Below are positions 23,270 to 31,570 of a DNA stretch of 34,005 nt, in pieces. Every line of letters begins with the position of its first letter. Within the stretch, counting starts at the first letter, position 1. Origin of the DNA: Rhodospirillales bacterium (GTDB taxonomy: Bacteria; Pseudomonadota; Alphaproteobacteria; Acetobacterales; Acetobacteraceae); contig CANHKG010000023.1 of assembly GCA_947460455.1 (NCBI GenBank), forward strand, positions 1-34,005. The letters run 5' to 3'. The notes below the pieces were generated by a model that made no database searches, was not told where the DNA came from, and saw nothing but the letters and a program-made list of their open reading frames with translations. Position numbers and translations under genes: made by a program.

Positions 23270-24934
23270 TTACTTCCGCCGCCACGCACTCATCTGCTCG
23301 GCCGAAGAATGCACATGCACCACCACCGGCCGATCCTTGATCGCAAACGCCCGCGCAATCCCAGGCCCCACCTCAGCCTCGCTCCCGATCGTGATCCCCT
23401 CCGCCCCGAACGCCCGCGCCCAGGCCGAGAAATCCGGGTTCCGCAGGTCGGTCGCGGCATTGTACGGCCGGCCCGGATACCGGTTGATATGGTGCATGGA
23501 GATCGTGCCGTAGCTCTTGTTGTCGGACACGATCAGGATCGGGTTCACCCCATACATCCGCGCCGTGGCCAGCTCGTTCCCCGTCATCAGCGTGCCGCCA
23601 TCGCCGGAGAAGCTCACCACCTGCCGCTCCCGGTCGCGCAGGCACGCCGCCACCGCCATCGGCACCCCCGCCCCCATCGCGCCCACCACGGACGACAGAA
23701 AGCTCATCCCCGGCTTGAACCCGATATAGCGATGGATGAACGAGGAGAAATTCCCGGCATCGGACGTCACCGCCGCATTCGGCGCCAGATGCTTGCCGAT
23801 CTCCACCACCACCTGCGCGAAGTTCACCCCATCCGTGGTGGCCGCCCATTCCGGCGCCATCAGCTTGCGATGGATGGCATTCAGCCCCTCCACCCAGCCG
23901 CGCCGCTTTTCCGCGCCCGCCGGCTTACCCTTGGCCAGCAGCGCCCGGATCACCGAAAGCGGCGTGGCCGGAATGCCCAGCTCCGGCCGGAACACCCGCC
24001 CGACCTCATTCGGGTCCGGGAACACATGCACGAACGGCAGCTGCGGCTGCGGCGCCGTCGGGAAGGTGTAGGCCTGGCTCACCGTATCCGTCATCCGCTC
24101 GCCGAGGCACAGCAGCAGGTCGGATTTCTTCATCTCCCCGATCTGCGCCGCCGGCACGCGAATACCCACGTAGCCGCCATAATTCGGATGCCCGGCATCG
24201 AACAGCGCGGGGCGGCGATGCGTCGGGCTCACCGGCACCACCCACTCCTCGGAGAACCGCACCAGATCGGCGAACGCCTCTTCATCCCCCACCGCATCCG
24301 CCGCCATCGCGCCCCCGACATACACCAGCGGCCGCTCGGAAGCCGCCAGCATCGCCGCCAGCCGGTCCAGATCCTCCGCCCGCGGCCCCGCATGCACCTT
24401 CGGCCGCGGCAGATCCACCGGCGCCTCGGTCACCTCGTCGAACAGATCTTCCGGCAAAATTACCGCCACCGGCCCCGGCAGCCCGCTCTCCGCCACATGG
24501 AACGCCCGCGCGATCGCCTCGCTGGCCTGCTCCGGCTCGTTCACCTCGATCACCAGCTTGGTGATGTCACTCAGCAGCCGCGAGTAGTTCTGCTCCTGCA
24601 GCGCCAGCCGCCCGAAATCCTTCCGCTCCACCTGGCCGACCAGCATCACCAGCGGCGTCGCGTCATGGAACGCCGAATGGATCGCCACCATCGCGTTGGC
24701 CAGCCCCGGCCCGCGAGACACCACCGCCACCCCGGCCCGGTCCCGCAACCGCCCATCGGCCACCGCCATGAACGCCGCCCCGCCTTCATGCCGGCACACC
24801 ACCAGCTGGATCGAGTTCTTGTCCGCCAACGCGTCCGTCAGCCCCAGGTAGCTCTCGCCGGGCACGCAGTAGATGATATCGATGTCATGCGCCTCAAGGC
24901 TGTCGGCAAGCAGGCGCGATACAGTGCGGGCCAT
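23270..24934 (-). CDS. ThDP-dependent enzyme, acetolactate-synthase-like
   Basis: A 554-residue three-domain thiamine-diphosphate enzyme. The PYR domain holds the catalytic Glu50 in CRHEGGAAFMA; the middle domain runs about 190-320; the PP domain has GDGGTLMTGNELATARMYG near residue 445, ending in a conserved Asn (SDNKSYG) for the ThDP/Mg site. It resembles the large subunit of acetolactate synthase and relatives such as sulfoacetaldehyde or benzoylformate enzymes. No small regulatory subunit gene adjoins it, so it is unlikely to be the main IlvB. The start MARTVSR has GGGAG upstream; the frame extends to 25015 through Arg-rich non-homologous sequence. Confidence 0.88.
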   Translation of the reverse strand: MARTVSRLLADSLEAHDIDIIYCVPGESYLGLTDALADKNSIQLVVCRHEGGAAFMAVADGRLRDRAGVAVVSRGPGLANAMVAIHSAFHDATPLVMLVGQVERKDFGRLALQEQNYSRLLSDITKLVIEVNEPEQASEAIARAFHVAESGLPGPVAVILPEDLFDEVTEAPVDLPRPKVHAGPRAEDLDRLAAMLAASERPLVYVGGAMAADAVGDEEAFADLVRFSEEWVVPVSPTHRRPALFDAGHPNYGGYVGIRVPAAQIGEMKKSDLLLCLGERMTDTVSQAYTFPTAPQPQLPFVHVFPDPNEVGRVFRPELGIPATPLSVIRALLAKGKPAGAEKRRGWVEGLNAIHRKLMAPEWAATTDGVNFAQVVVEIGKHLAPNAAVTSDAGNFSSFIHRYIGFKPGMSFLSSVVGAMGAGVPMAVAACLRDRERQVVSFSGDGGTLMTGNELATARMYGVNPILIVSDNKSYGTISMHHINRYPGRPYNAATDLRNPDFSAWARAFGAEGITIGSEAEVGPGIARAFAIKDRPVVVHVHSSAEQMSAWRRK

Positions 24935-25028
24935 GGTCTGGGCGTCTCCCGGAGTTCTTGTCCGGGGATCATGCGTCCGGAGCGTTCGCCCGCCAACCCC
25001 GCGCCGGGCGCGCATCGGGAAAGAAAGG

Positions 25029-25160
25029 GGTCACAGAGAGCACAGAGGGCCACAGAGGGGCACGGAGAAGAATCAGGAGAACGTGTCGCGGAACAAAGCC
25101 CGGGGCTCATCCGCTCACTCTCTCTGTGACCCTCTGTGGCCCTCTGTGCCCTCTGTGACC
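25029..25160. repeat. Inverted repeat built of 10-base CACAGAGGGC units
   Basis: Arms at 25029-25068 and 25121-25160 match as inverted copies at 37 of 40 bases, around a 52-base centre. Each arm is four units of about 10 bases with the core CACAGAG. It fills the gap between the FAD dehydrogenase stop and the ThDP enzyme start, both leftward. Not CRISPR: there are no spacers. Confidence 0.85.
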
Positions 25161-25193
25161 GCTTCGCTTAGCCCCCCTCCACCGCTCCCAAAC

Positions 25194-26804
25194 TCAAGCC
25201 GCCACCGCCTCCCGCCCCAGCACGCTGCGCGCCACCGCCTCCGCCACCCGTATCCCATCCACCCCGGCGGAAAGAATGCCCCCAGCGTACCCACACCCCT
25301 CCCCCGCCGGAAACAGCCCCTTCGTGTTGGTGCTCTGCAAATCCGCCCCCCGCGGCAACCGCACCGGCGAGGAGGTCCGCGTCTCCACCCCCGTCATCAC
25401 CGCATCCGCCATGTCGAACCCCGGAATCTGCCGCCCGAACACCGGCAACGCCTCCCGGATCGCCGCCACCGCGTAGTCCGGCAAACACGCCGCCAAATCC
25501 GTCAGATGCACCCCAGGCTTGTAGCTCGGCAGCACGCTCCCGAACGAAGTCGAAGCCCGCCCGGCCAGGAAATCCCCCACCAGCTGCCCCGGCGCCTCAT
25601 AAGTCCCGCCGCCGGCCGCAAACGCCAGGCTCTCCCACTTCCGCTGGAACGCGATCCCCGCCAGCACCCCACCGGGATAATCCGAGGGATCGATCCCCAC
25701 CACGATCCCCGCATTCGCATTCCGCTCCGCCCGCGAATACTGGCTCATCCCGTTCGTCACCACGCGGCCTTCCTCGCTGGTCGCCGCCACCACCGTGCCG
25801 CCGGGGCACATGCAGAACGAATACACGCTGCGCCCATTGGCACAGTGATGCACCAGCTTGTAATCCGCCGCCCCCAGCGCATCGTGCCCGGCAAACGTCC
25901 CGAACCGCGCCCGGTCGATCAACGATTGCGGATGCTCAATCCGCACCCCAATCGAAAACGGCTTCGCCTCCATCGCCACGCCGATCTCATGCAGCCGCGC
26001 GAAGGTATCCCGCGCCGAATGCCCCACCGCCAGAATCACATGGTCGGCCGCGATCCGCTCCCCGCTCTCCAGCACCACCCCGCGCACCGCCCGCCGCTCA
26101 TCCAGCTCCAGGTCCACCACCTGGCTCCCCCAGCGATACTCGCCCCCCAGCGCCTCGATCGTCGCCCTGATATGCTCCACCATCGAAACCAGCCGGAACG
26201 TCCCGATATGCGGCTTGGCCACCCACAGAATCTCTTCCGGCGCACCCGCCCGCACGAACTCCTCCAGCACCTTCCGCCCGCGATGCCCGGGGTCCTTGAT
26301 CTGCGAATACAGCTTCCCGTCGGAGAACGTCCCAGCCCCCCCCTCCCCGAACTGCACGTTCGAGCCGGGGTTCAGCACCCCCCGCCGCCACAACCCCCAG
26401 GTATCCTTCGTCCGCTCCCGCACCACCTTGCCGCGTTCCAGGATGATCGGCCGGAACCCCATCTGCGCCAGCACCAGCGCCGCCAGAATCCCGCACGGCC
26501 CGGTCCCCACCACCACCGGCCGAGCCGCCCCCGCAGGCGCCCGCCCGACAAAGCGATACGCAACATCCGGCGACACCGAAACATGCTTGTCCCCGGCCAG
26601 CCGCGCCAACACCCCGGCCTCGTCGGCCACCTCCGCATCCACCGTGTAGCTGAACACGATCGCGGCCTTGCGCCGCGCATCATGCGCCCGCCGCGCCACA
26701 TGCACCGCCCGCACCTCTGCCACCCCCAGCCGCGCGGCCACGGCGGCGCCCAGCGCCTCGGGCGGGTGGTCCAACGGCAATCGCAATTCGGTCACTCGGA
26801 TCAT
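25194..26804 (-). CDS. FAD-dependent dehydrogenase, COG2509-like
   Basis: A 536-residue flavoprotein of the uncharacterised FAD-dependent dehydrogenase group. An N-terminal domain of about 90 residues precedes the FAD-binding motif VVGTGPCGILAALVLAQMG near residue 96. Further signatures are NVQFGEGGAGTFSDGKLYSQI, HVILAVGHSARDTF, YSFCMCPGGTVVAA and GLFPAGEGCGYAGGI. The substrate is unknown; the CMCPGG motif is typical of the group. The start MIRVTELRL at 26804 is chosen over an in-frame GTG at 26891 that overlaps the divergent phosphotransferase gene. The two genes diverge with a 74-base gap. Confidence 0.88.
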   Translation of the reverse strand: MIRVTELRLPLDHPPEALGAAVAARLGVAEVRAVHVARRAHDARRKAAIVFSYTVDAEVADEAGVLARLAGDKHVSVSPDVAYRFVGRAPAGAARPVVVGTGPCGILAALVLAQMGFRPIILERGKVVRERTKDTWGLWRRGVLNPGSNVQFGEGGAGTFSDGKLYSQIKDPGHRGRKVLEEFVRAGAPEEILWVAKPHIGTFRLVSMVEHIRATIEALGGEYRWGSQVVDLELDERRAVRGVVLESGERIAADHVILAVGHSARDTFARLHEIGVAMEAKPFSIGVRIEHPQSLIDRARFGTFAGHDALGAADYKLVHHCANGRSVYSFCMCPGGTVVAATSEEGRVVTNGMSQYSRAERNANAGIVVGIDPSDYPGGVLAGIAFQRKWESLAFAAGGGTYEAPGQLVGDFLAGRASTSFGSVLPSYKPGVHLTDLAACLPDYAVAAIREALPVFGRQIPGFDMADAVMTGVETRTSSPVRLPRGADLQSTNTKGLFPAGEGCGYAGGILSAGVDGIRVAEAVARSVLGREAVAA

Positions 26805-26878
26805 GTCGCCGATATAGTCGCCTCGCCCGCGCCCTCCAACGTCCGCTATGATGCACCCCAAGAGGGGGCGCGAACGCC

Positions 26879-27946
26879 ATGACCGAGTCACACCAGGGCA
26901 CCACGCCCGAATTCAGCACTGCACGCCTGGAATCCTACCTGAAAGCCCGCCTCCCGGGCCTCGCCGGCCCCCTGCGCCTCGAACGCATCGGCGGCGGCCA
27001 ATCCAACCCCACCTTCTTCGCCAGCTTCGACACGCGCGCCCTCGTCCTGCGCAAGAAGCCCGCCGGCGACCTCCTCCCCAGCGCCCACGCCATCGACCGC
27101 GAATTCCGCGTCATGACCGCGCTCAAGCCAACAGGCTTCCCCGTCCCCGACTGCCTGTTCTACGAAACCGACGCCGCCATCATCGGCACCCCGTTCTACG
27201 TGATGGACCGCCTGCAAGGCCGCGTCTTCCCCACCTACGAAGCCGAAGGCGTCTCCCCGCAGGACCGCCGCGCCATGTACCGCTCGATGGCCGAAACCCT
27301 CGCCCACCTCCACGCCATCGACCCCGCCACGGTGGGCCTCGCCGATTTCGGCCGCCCCGGCAGCTACTTCGCCCGCCAGATCGCCCGCTGGACCAAGCAA
27401 TACGAACTCTCGAAAACCGACCCAGTGCCGGATATCGAATCCCTCAACGCCTGGCTCCCCAAAAACATCCCCGAAGGCGAAACCACCGCCCTCTGCCACG
27501 GCGATTTCCGGCTCGGGAACCTCATGTTCCACCCCACCGAGCCCCGCGTCATCGCCGTGCTCGATTGGGAACTCTCCACCCTGGGCGACCCGCTCGCCGA
27601 CCTCGCCTTCAACGCCATGGCCTGGCGCAGCCGCCCAGAGCACTACGGCGGCATCGCCGGCCTCAACCACCAGGCCCTCGGCATCCCCACCGAGGAAGAG
27701 CACATCGCCGACTACTTCCGCGCCGCCAAACCCACGCCGGGCCTCTGGCCCTTCCACTTCGCCTTCGCCCTCTGGCGCTTCGCCGTCATCTTCGAAGGCA
27801 TCGCCGCGAGGGTCCGCGCCGGCAACGCCGCCGCCGCGAACGCGGCCGACACCCTGACCCTCAGCCGAGCCTTCGCCCGCCAAGCCATGGAAGCCATCGA
27901 CGGCCCACCCCCGTACGGAGACAGAACATGTCTGACGCCCCCCTGA
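26879..27946 (+). CDS. Phosphotransferase family protein (APH/ACAD10-like)
   Basis: A 355-residue aminoglycoside-phosphotransferase-fold kinase like the N-terminal domain of ACAD10. Visible are the nucleotide-lysine region ALVLRKKPAGDLL, the catalytic loop CHGDFRLGNLMF with Brenner-type HGDFRxxN, and the metal-binding Asp in IAVLDWELSTLGDPLADLAF. In bacteria such genes often sit with acyl-CoA enzymes, and here the last 19 bases overlap an enoyl-CoA hydratase gene, so a role in phosphorylating a hydroxyacyl-CoA or similar is inferred. Antibiotic resistance is unlikely from this context. Confidence 0.9.
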   Translation: MTESHQGTTPEFSTARLESYLKARLPGLAGPLRLERIGGGQSNPTFFASFDTRALVLRKKPAGDLLPSAHAIDREFRVMTALKPTGFPVPDCLFYETDAAIIGTPFYVMDRLQGRVFPTYEAEGVSPQDRRAMYRSMAETLAHLHAIDPATVGLADFGRPGSYFARQIARWTKQYELSKTDPVPDIESLNAWLPKNIPEGETTALCHGDFRLGNLMFHPTEPRVIAVLDWELSTLGDPLADLAFNAMAWRSRPEHYGGIAGLNHQALGIPTEEEHIADYFRAAKPTPGLWPFHFAFALWRFAVIFEGIAARVRAGNAAAANAADTLTLSRAFARQAMEAIDGPPPYGDRTCLTPP

Positions 27947-28716
27947 TCGTCGAAGCGGATGGCCCCATCGCCACCCTCACTCTCAACCGCCCCAAGGCCC
28001 TGAACGCCCTCGACATCCCCATGGCCGAGGCCCTGGAATCCGCCGTCCTCGCCCTCCAGCAAAAACCCGACCTCCGCGTCATCATCCTCAAGGGCGCCGG
28101 TCGAGGCTTCATGGCCGGCGGCGACCTCAGCGTCATCCAACGCGGCCTCACCGAAGGCCCGCAGGTGGTGGACGCCATCATGCTCCCGCTCCACCGCACC
28201 CTCGCCCGCCTGGCCGAGATGCCCCAACCCGTCATCGCCAGCCTCCACGGCCCCGTCGCCGGCGCGGGCATGAGCGTCGCCCTGGCCGCCGACCTCGCCA
28301 TCGCGGCGGACGATGCGAAATTCACCCTCGCCTACACCCGCGTCGGCACCAGCCCCGACGGCAGCGCCTCCTGGCACCTCCCCCGCCTCGTCGGCCTGCG
28401 CAAGGCCCTCGAAATCGCCCTATTGGCAGACACCATCGACGCCCAGGAAGCCCTGCGCCTGAACCTCATCAACCAGGTCGTCCCCGCCGCCGACCTCGCC
28501 ACCGCCACCCAGGCCCTCGCCCAACGCCTCGCCACCGGCCCCACCCAAGCCTACGGCCGCATCAAGCGCCTCCTGCGCGAAAGCGCCGACCGCGACCTCC
28601 CGTCCCAGATGAATGCCGAACGCGAAGCCTTCCACGCCAGCATGCAAACCGAAGACTTCGCCGAAGGCGTCACCGCATTCCTCGGGAAGCGCGCACCATC
28701 ATTTAATGGAACGTAG
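27928..28716 (+). CDS. Enoyl-CoA hydratase/isomerase family protein
   Basis: A 262-residue crotonase-fold enzyme. It has LTLNRPKALNALD, the oxyanion-hole segment GAGRGFMAGGDLSV, the second oxyanion element GPVAGAGMSVALAADLAIAADDAKF, and the GTSPDGSASWHLPR active-site loop where isomerases and hydratases differ. A GGAG ribosome site precedes ATG 27928 inside the end of the phosphotransferase gene, so the two are translationally linked. It probably acts on an acyl-CoA in a beta-oxidation-like path; the exact reaction is not determined. AT-rich sequence begins right after its stop. Confidence 0.88.
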   Translation: MSDAPLIVEADGPIATLTLNRPKALNALDIPMAEALESAVLALQQKPDLRVIILKGAGRGFMAGGDLSVIQRGLTEGPQVVDAIMLPLHRTLARLAEMPQPVIASLHGPVAGAGMSVALAADLAIAADDAKFTLAYTRVGTSPDGSASWHLPRLVGLRKALEIALLADTIDAQEALRLNLINQVVPAADLATATQALAQRLATGPTQAYGRIKRLLRESADRDLPSQMNAEREAFHASMQTEDFAEGVTAFLGKRAPSFNGT

Positions 28717-28827
28717 ATTGATAAAAATTCTTTGGCATAAGTCTTAAATAAAGGTCCTATCTTGAAAATTTTTATTTACAATATTACAATATACGAGATA
28801 AAAAATATCGATATAATATTTTTGACT
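28717..28827. other. AT-rich noncoding stretch
   Basis: About 110 bases of strikingly AT-rich DNA (long A/T runs such as AATTTTTATTTACAATATT) between the crotonase stop and an unrecognised low-GC gene. The contrast with the GC-rich flanks suggests foreign origin. No inverted repeats typical of an insertion sequence were found. Confidence 0.6.
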
Positions 28828-29415
28828 CTAATCTTCCTCCTCTAATTCTATTAGACCATCTCGAAAATTACTGTCTTCTGCATATAGAATAGATCCCACT
28901 AGGCGGGGAAAATCTCGAAACAAGAGGGGTTCTATGTCCATTCCATCGTCCTCTTGCCGCAATTCATCCAGTTGATCGCGAAGGGTTCCATCTTCAATAG
29001 ATTGCCTAATCTTTTCAGCCCAATGTCGAGCCTCAGACTTTACAGCAGCCGATTGCACGGGCCCAGATTTTCTCTTCAGTCGGTCACTTAGATCAAGTAC
29101 GACTTCGACGTCCCCATCAGCGGCCGCCTCAGAAATTCTGTTAAGTAAAGCATCTCTATCGCTTTCAAATTGACGACGAAATGCACTCTCGAAAAATTTC
29201 TCCATTGATTCGACAAGAAATTGCATTTCATTCATGGCATCCTCATCGTCATCGTGTTGCCCATTACATTCTGAGACGAAAGCTGACAATAATAACTCAA
29301 TAACCCGCAAATCACCTATAGCGAGCGTTTGGACGGACCTCGAGCTAGACAATCCTGGATATGCACCCAGCGCCAACGACAGATGCTGGGCGCATCGGAA
29401 AGTCCCGTACTGCAT
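28828..29415 (-). CDS. Unrecognised low-GC gene, possibly acquired
   Basis: A 195-residue acidic protein with no recognised domain. The region from about residue 65 on is predicted helical and charged (MNEMQFLVESMEKFFESAF, VVLDLSDRLKRKSG), and the C-terminus is strongly acidic (LIELEEED). No signal peptide or membrane segment. Base composition and codon use are far less GC-rich than all neighbours, which points to horizontal transfer. The start is uncertain: ATG 29415, an in-frame TTG at 29424 and internal ATGs are possible, and no strong ribosome site is seen. It may be a remnant of a larger element. A short plus-strand frame at 29234-29431 is judged a shadow. Confidence 0.55.
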   Translation of the reverse strand: MQYGTFRCAQHLSLALGAYPGLSSSRSVQTLAIGDLRVIELLLSAFVSECNGQHDDDEDAMNEMQFLVESMEKFFESAFRRQFESDRDALLNRISEAAADGDVEVVLDLSDRLKRKSGPVQSAAVKSEARHWAEKIRQSIEDGTLRDQLDELRQEDDGMDIEPLLFRDFPRLVGSILYAEDSNFRDGLIELEEED

Positions 29416-29438
29416 TCTCTGCAAGGTCTAATTTCCAA

Positions 29439-30413
29439 TTACCCCACCAACACCGCCTTCCCAATCACCTCCCGCCCAATAATCGCCCGCAAGCAATCCG
29501 CGGCCTGCTCCAGCGGAAACCGATGCGAAATCGCCGGTTTCAGCTTCCCCTCCGCCGCCAACCCCAACAACACCTGCATGTTCGCCTCAGCCACCGCAGG
29601 CTCGTTCATCCCAAGCCCCCCGATCCAAACCCCGATCGCCTCCGCCCCCTTGATCAGCAGATGGTTCGTCTTCGCCAGCGCCGGCGCCCCGCCCAGGAAC
29701 CCCAGGATCAACAGCCGAGCCCCCCAGTTCAAACACCGCGTGGACTCGTCAAACACCTCCGCCCCGATCGGGTCATAGACGATATCCACGCCCTTCCCCC
29801 CGGTCAGCTCCTTCACCTTATCCTTGAACCCACCACGATATTCGATCGCATGGTCCGCCCCCTGCGCCAGGCACGCCGCCCGCTTCGCCTCACCGGAGGC
29901 CGTCGCGATCACCTTGGCCCCAAACAGCTTGGCGATCTGAATGGCCGAAATCCCGATCCCCCCCGCCGCGCCATGGATCAGCACCCACTCGCCCGGCTTC
30001 ATCCGCCCCTTCTGCACCAGCGCGTAATACGCGGTCGTATAGGCCCCCCGAAACGCCGCCCCCTCTTCCAGCGAAAGCGCGGCCGGCAGCAGGTCACACG
30101 CGGAAGCCTTGCAATTCCCCAGCGTCTTGAACGCCCCATCGGAATGCCGGCTCATCACCCGGTCCCCCACCGCAAACCCCTCCACGCCGGAACCCACGGC
30201 GACAATCTCGCCCGCCGCCTCCCCCCCGGGAATGAACGGCATCGCCGGCTTGGTCTGGTAGGTCCCCGCCACCTGCAGCACATCCACATACTGCGCGCCC
30301 CGCGCCAGAATGCGCACCTGCACCTCGCCCAGCCCCGGCGGCGCGGGATCAGGCAACTCCCGCACTACCAGAACCTCGGGCCCGCCCAGCACTTCGCAAA
30401 CAACAGCCTTCAT
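29439..30413 (-). CDS. NADPH:quinone oxidoreductase family protein (zinc-free MDR)
   Basis: A 324-residue medium-chain reductase of the QOR type, with no zinc-binding cysteine set. It has MKAVVCEVLGGPEVL at the start, FIPGGEAAGEIVAVGSGVEGFAVGDRV, the Rossmann motif HGAAGGIGISAIQIAK near residue 145, and GVDIVYDPIGAEVF. It should reduce quinones or enoyl compounds with NADPH. ATG 30413 has GGGGG at a good distance; a TTG at 30425 is the next in-frame option. It lies just past the low-GC insertion and is upstream-flanked by the AT-rich repeat copy 2. Confidence 0.92.
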   Translation of the reverse strand: MKAVVCEVLGGPEVLVVRELPDPAPPGLGEVQVRILARGAQYVDVLQVAGTYQTKPAMPFIPGGEAAGEIVAVGSGVEGFAVGDRVMSRHSDGAFKTLGNCKASACDLLPAALSLEEGAAFRGAYTTAYYALVQKGRMKPGEWVLIHGAAGGIGISAIQIAKLFGAKVIATASGEAKRAACLAQGADHAIEYRGGFKDKVKELTGGKGVDIVYDPIGAEVFDESTRCLNWGARLLILGFLGGAPALAKTNHLLIKGAEAIGVWIGGLGMNEPAVAEANMQVLLGLAAEGKLKPAISHRFPLEQAADCLRAIIGREVIGKAVLVG

Positions 30414-30433
30414 CAGAACCCCCAAGAAAGAAT

Positions 30434-30544
30434 CTTCTTTTTGTGAACAAAAAGAAGCAAAAAAACTTCATTCGTTTGCAGCCCCGGGCATCGAGGCCAG
30501 CAAACGAACAAACGTTTTTTGGTTCTTTTTTTCAAAAAAGAACC
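30434..30544. repeat. AT-rich hairpin repeat, copy 2
   Basis: Two terminal hairpins, CTTCTTTTTGT / ACAAAAAGAAG at 30434-30457 and GGTTCTTTTTT / AAAAAAGAACC at 30521-30544, enclose an inverted repeat TTCGTTTGC (30471-30479) / GCAAACGAA (30500-30508). On the minus strand it starts 8 bases after the stop of the crotonase gene, as copy 1 starts 5 bases after its gene, so it probably terminates transcription. Confidence 0.85.
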
Positions 30545-30551
30545 GCTTGCT

Positions 30552-31406
30552 TCAATCCTTATCAGGCCCTTTCACGCTCGCATACCCCCGCCCAAACGCC
30601 GAATCTCGCTTGGTGAAGGCGTGCTTCACGCCGAACTCCCGCATCGTCTTCTTGAACTCCCGGGCCATCGGCGCGTTGTGCCCGCGCGCATCGATCTCGG
30701 CCGCCAGGCGCTGCAGGGTCCGCGCCCCCATCAGCTCCAGCCCCAGATTGATCAACCGCTTGTTGGCACTCAACAGATGCGGGTCCACCATCCCCATCCG
30801 CCCCGCCAGCCGCATCACCTCCGCTTCAAGCTGGTCGAAAGGCACCGCCTTCAACACCAGCCCGATCTCCGCGGCATCGGCCCCGGTCACCGAATCCCCC
30901 GTCAGCATCAACCGCTTCGCCCACTGCGGCCCAATGTTATACAGCCACATATGCCCCGGCGGCGTGCCGAGGTCCCGCACCGGCGGAAACCCGATCCGCG
31001 TGTCATCCGCCGCGATCGCGATGTCGCACAGCAGCATGATATCTGTGCCCACGCCGATCACCGTGCCATGCACCATGCAGATCACCGGCTTGTGCATGTC
31101 GAACAGCGTCATGCGCAGCTTCTGGCCCTGCTCCAGCCGCCAGATATCGTCGTCGATCTCTTCCCGCCCGCGATATTCCGGCCCGCGCTGCGCCGAATAC
31201 TCAGACAAATCGGCCCCCGCACAGAAATGCGGCCCCGCGCCCTTCAGCACCACGCAATGCACCGCGTTGTGCTCATCCGCCTCGATCAGCGCCGCCGCCA
31301 ACTCCTTCTGCAGCTGCAAACTCAACGCATTGCGCCGCTCCGGCCGGTTCAGCGTGATCACCGCGGTGGTGTCCCGCAGCTCATAGGTGATGGTCTCGTA
31401 GCTCAT
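30552..31406 (-). CDS. Enoyl-CoA hydratase/isomerase family protein (second crotonase)
   Basis: A 284-residue crotonase-fold protein. Signatures are VITLNRPERRNALSLQLQKEL, the oxyanion segment GAGPHFCAGADLSEY, GTVIGVGTDIMLLCDIAIAADDTRIGFPPV and DSVTGADAAEIGLV. It is only distantly similar to the crotonase at 27928. The active-site loop reads RDLGTPPGHMW, unlike classical hydratases, so the reaction may differ. The start is ATG 31406 (or 31409) after a GGGAGGG ribosome site; the frame continues to 31493 with a Cys/Arg-rich stretch that is not family-like. It diverges from the chemoreceptor gene. Confidence 0.87.
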   Translation of the reverse strand: MSYETITYELRDTTAVITLNRPERRNALSLQLQKELAAALIEADEHNAVHCVVLKGAGPHFCAGADLSEYSAQRGPEYRGREEIDDDIWRLEQGQKLRMTLFDMHKPVICMVHGTVIGVGTDIMLLCDIAIAADDTRIGFPPVRDLGTPPGHMWLYNIGPQWAKRLMLTGDSVTGADAAEIGLVLKAVPFDQLEAEVMRLAGRMGMVDPHLLSANKRLINLGLELMGARTLQRLAAEIDARGHNAPMAREFKKTMREFGVKHAFTKRDSAFGRGYASVKGPDKD

Positions 31407-31570
31407 CATTCCCTCCCTCGCCCGGCGCCTGTCCCGGCGTTGCAGGCAAGCGTCGCAAATGCCCCCAAGGTGAGCAAGCCATTCCGCGACCACACAAAAT
31501 CAACCGCTTGTTCATGCTTCACCGCGCATGAAGGCCCAGCTGCCGCGCCACGCGACGAGGAATGCCGACC

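Noticed and set aside
25029-25160. Possible CRISPR array
   Set aside because: Units are about 10 bases, contiguous and arranged as an inverted pair, with no spacers and no cas genes.
23309-26882. Long plus-strand frames opposite the ThDP and FAD enzymes
   Set aside because: Arg/His/Pro-rich shadows of well-supported minus-strand genes.
26879-27946. Aminoglycoside resistance gene
   Set aside because: The APH fold is shared with ACAD10-type kinases; linkage to an enoyl-CoA hydratase favours a metabolic role.
29234-29431. A 65-codon plus-strand frame in the low-GC insert
   Set aside because: It overlaps the longer minus-strand frame, lacks a ribosome site and is Ser-rich low complexity at its start.
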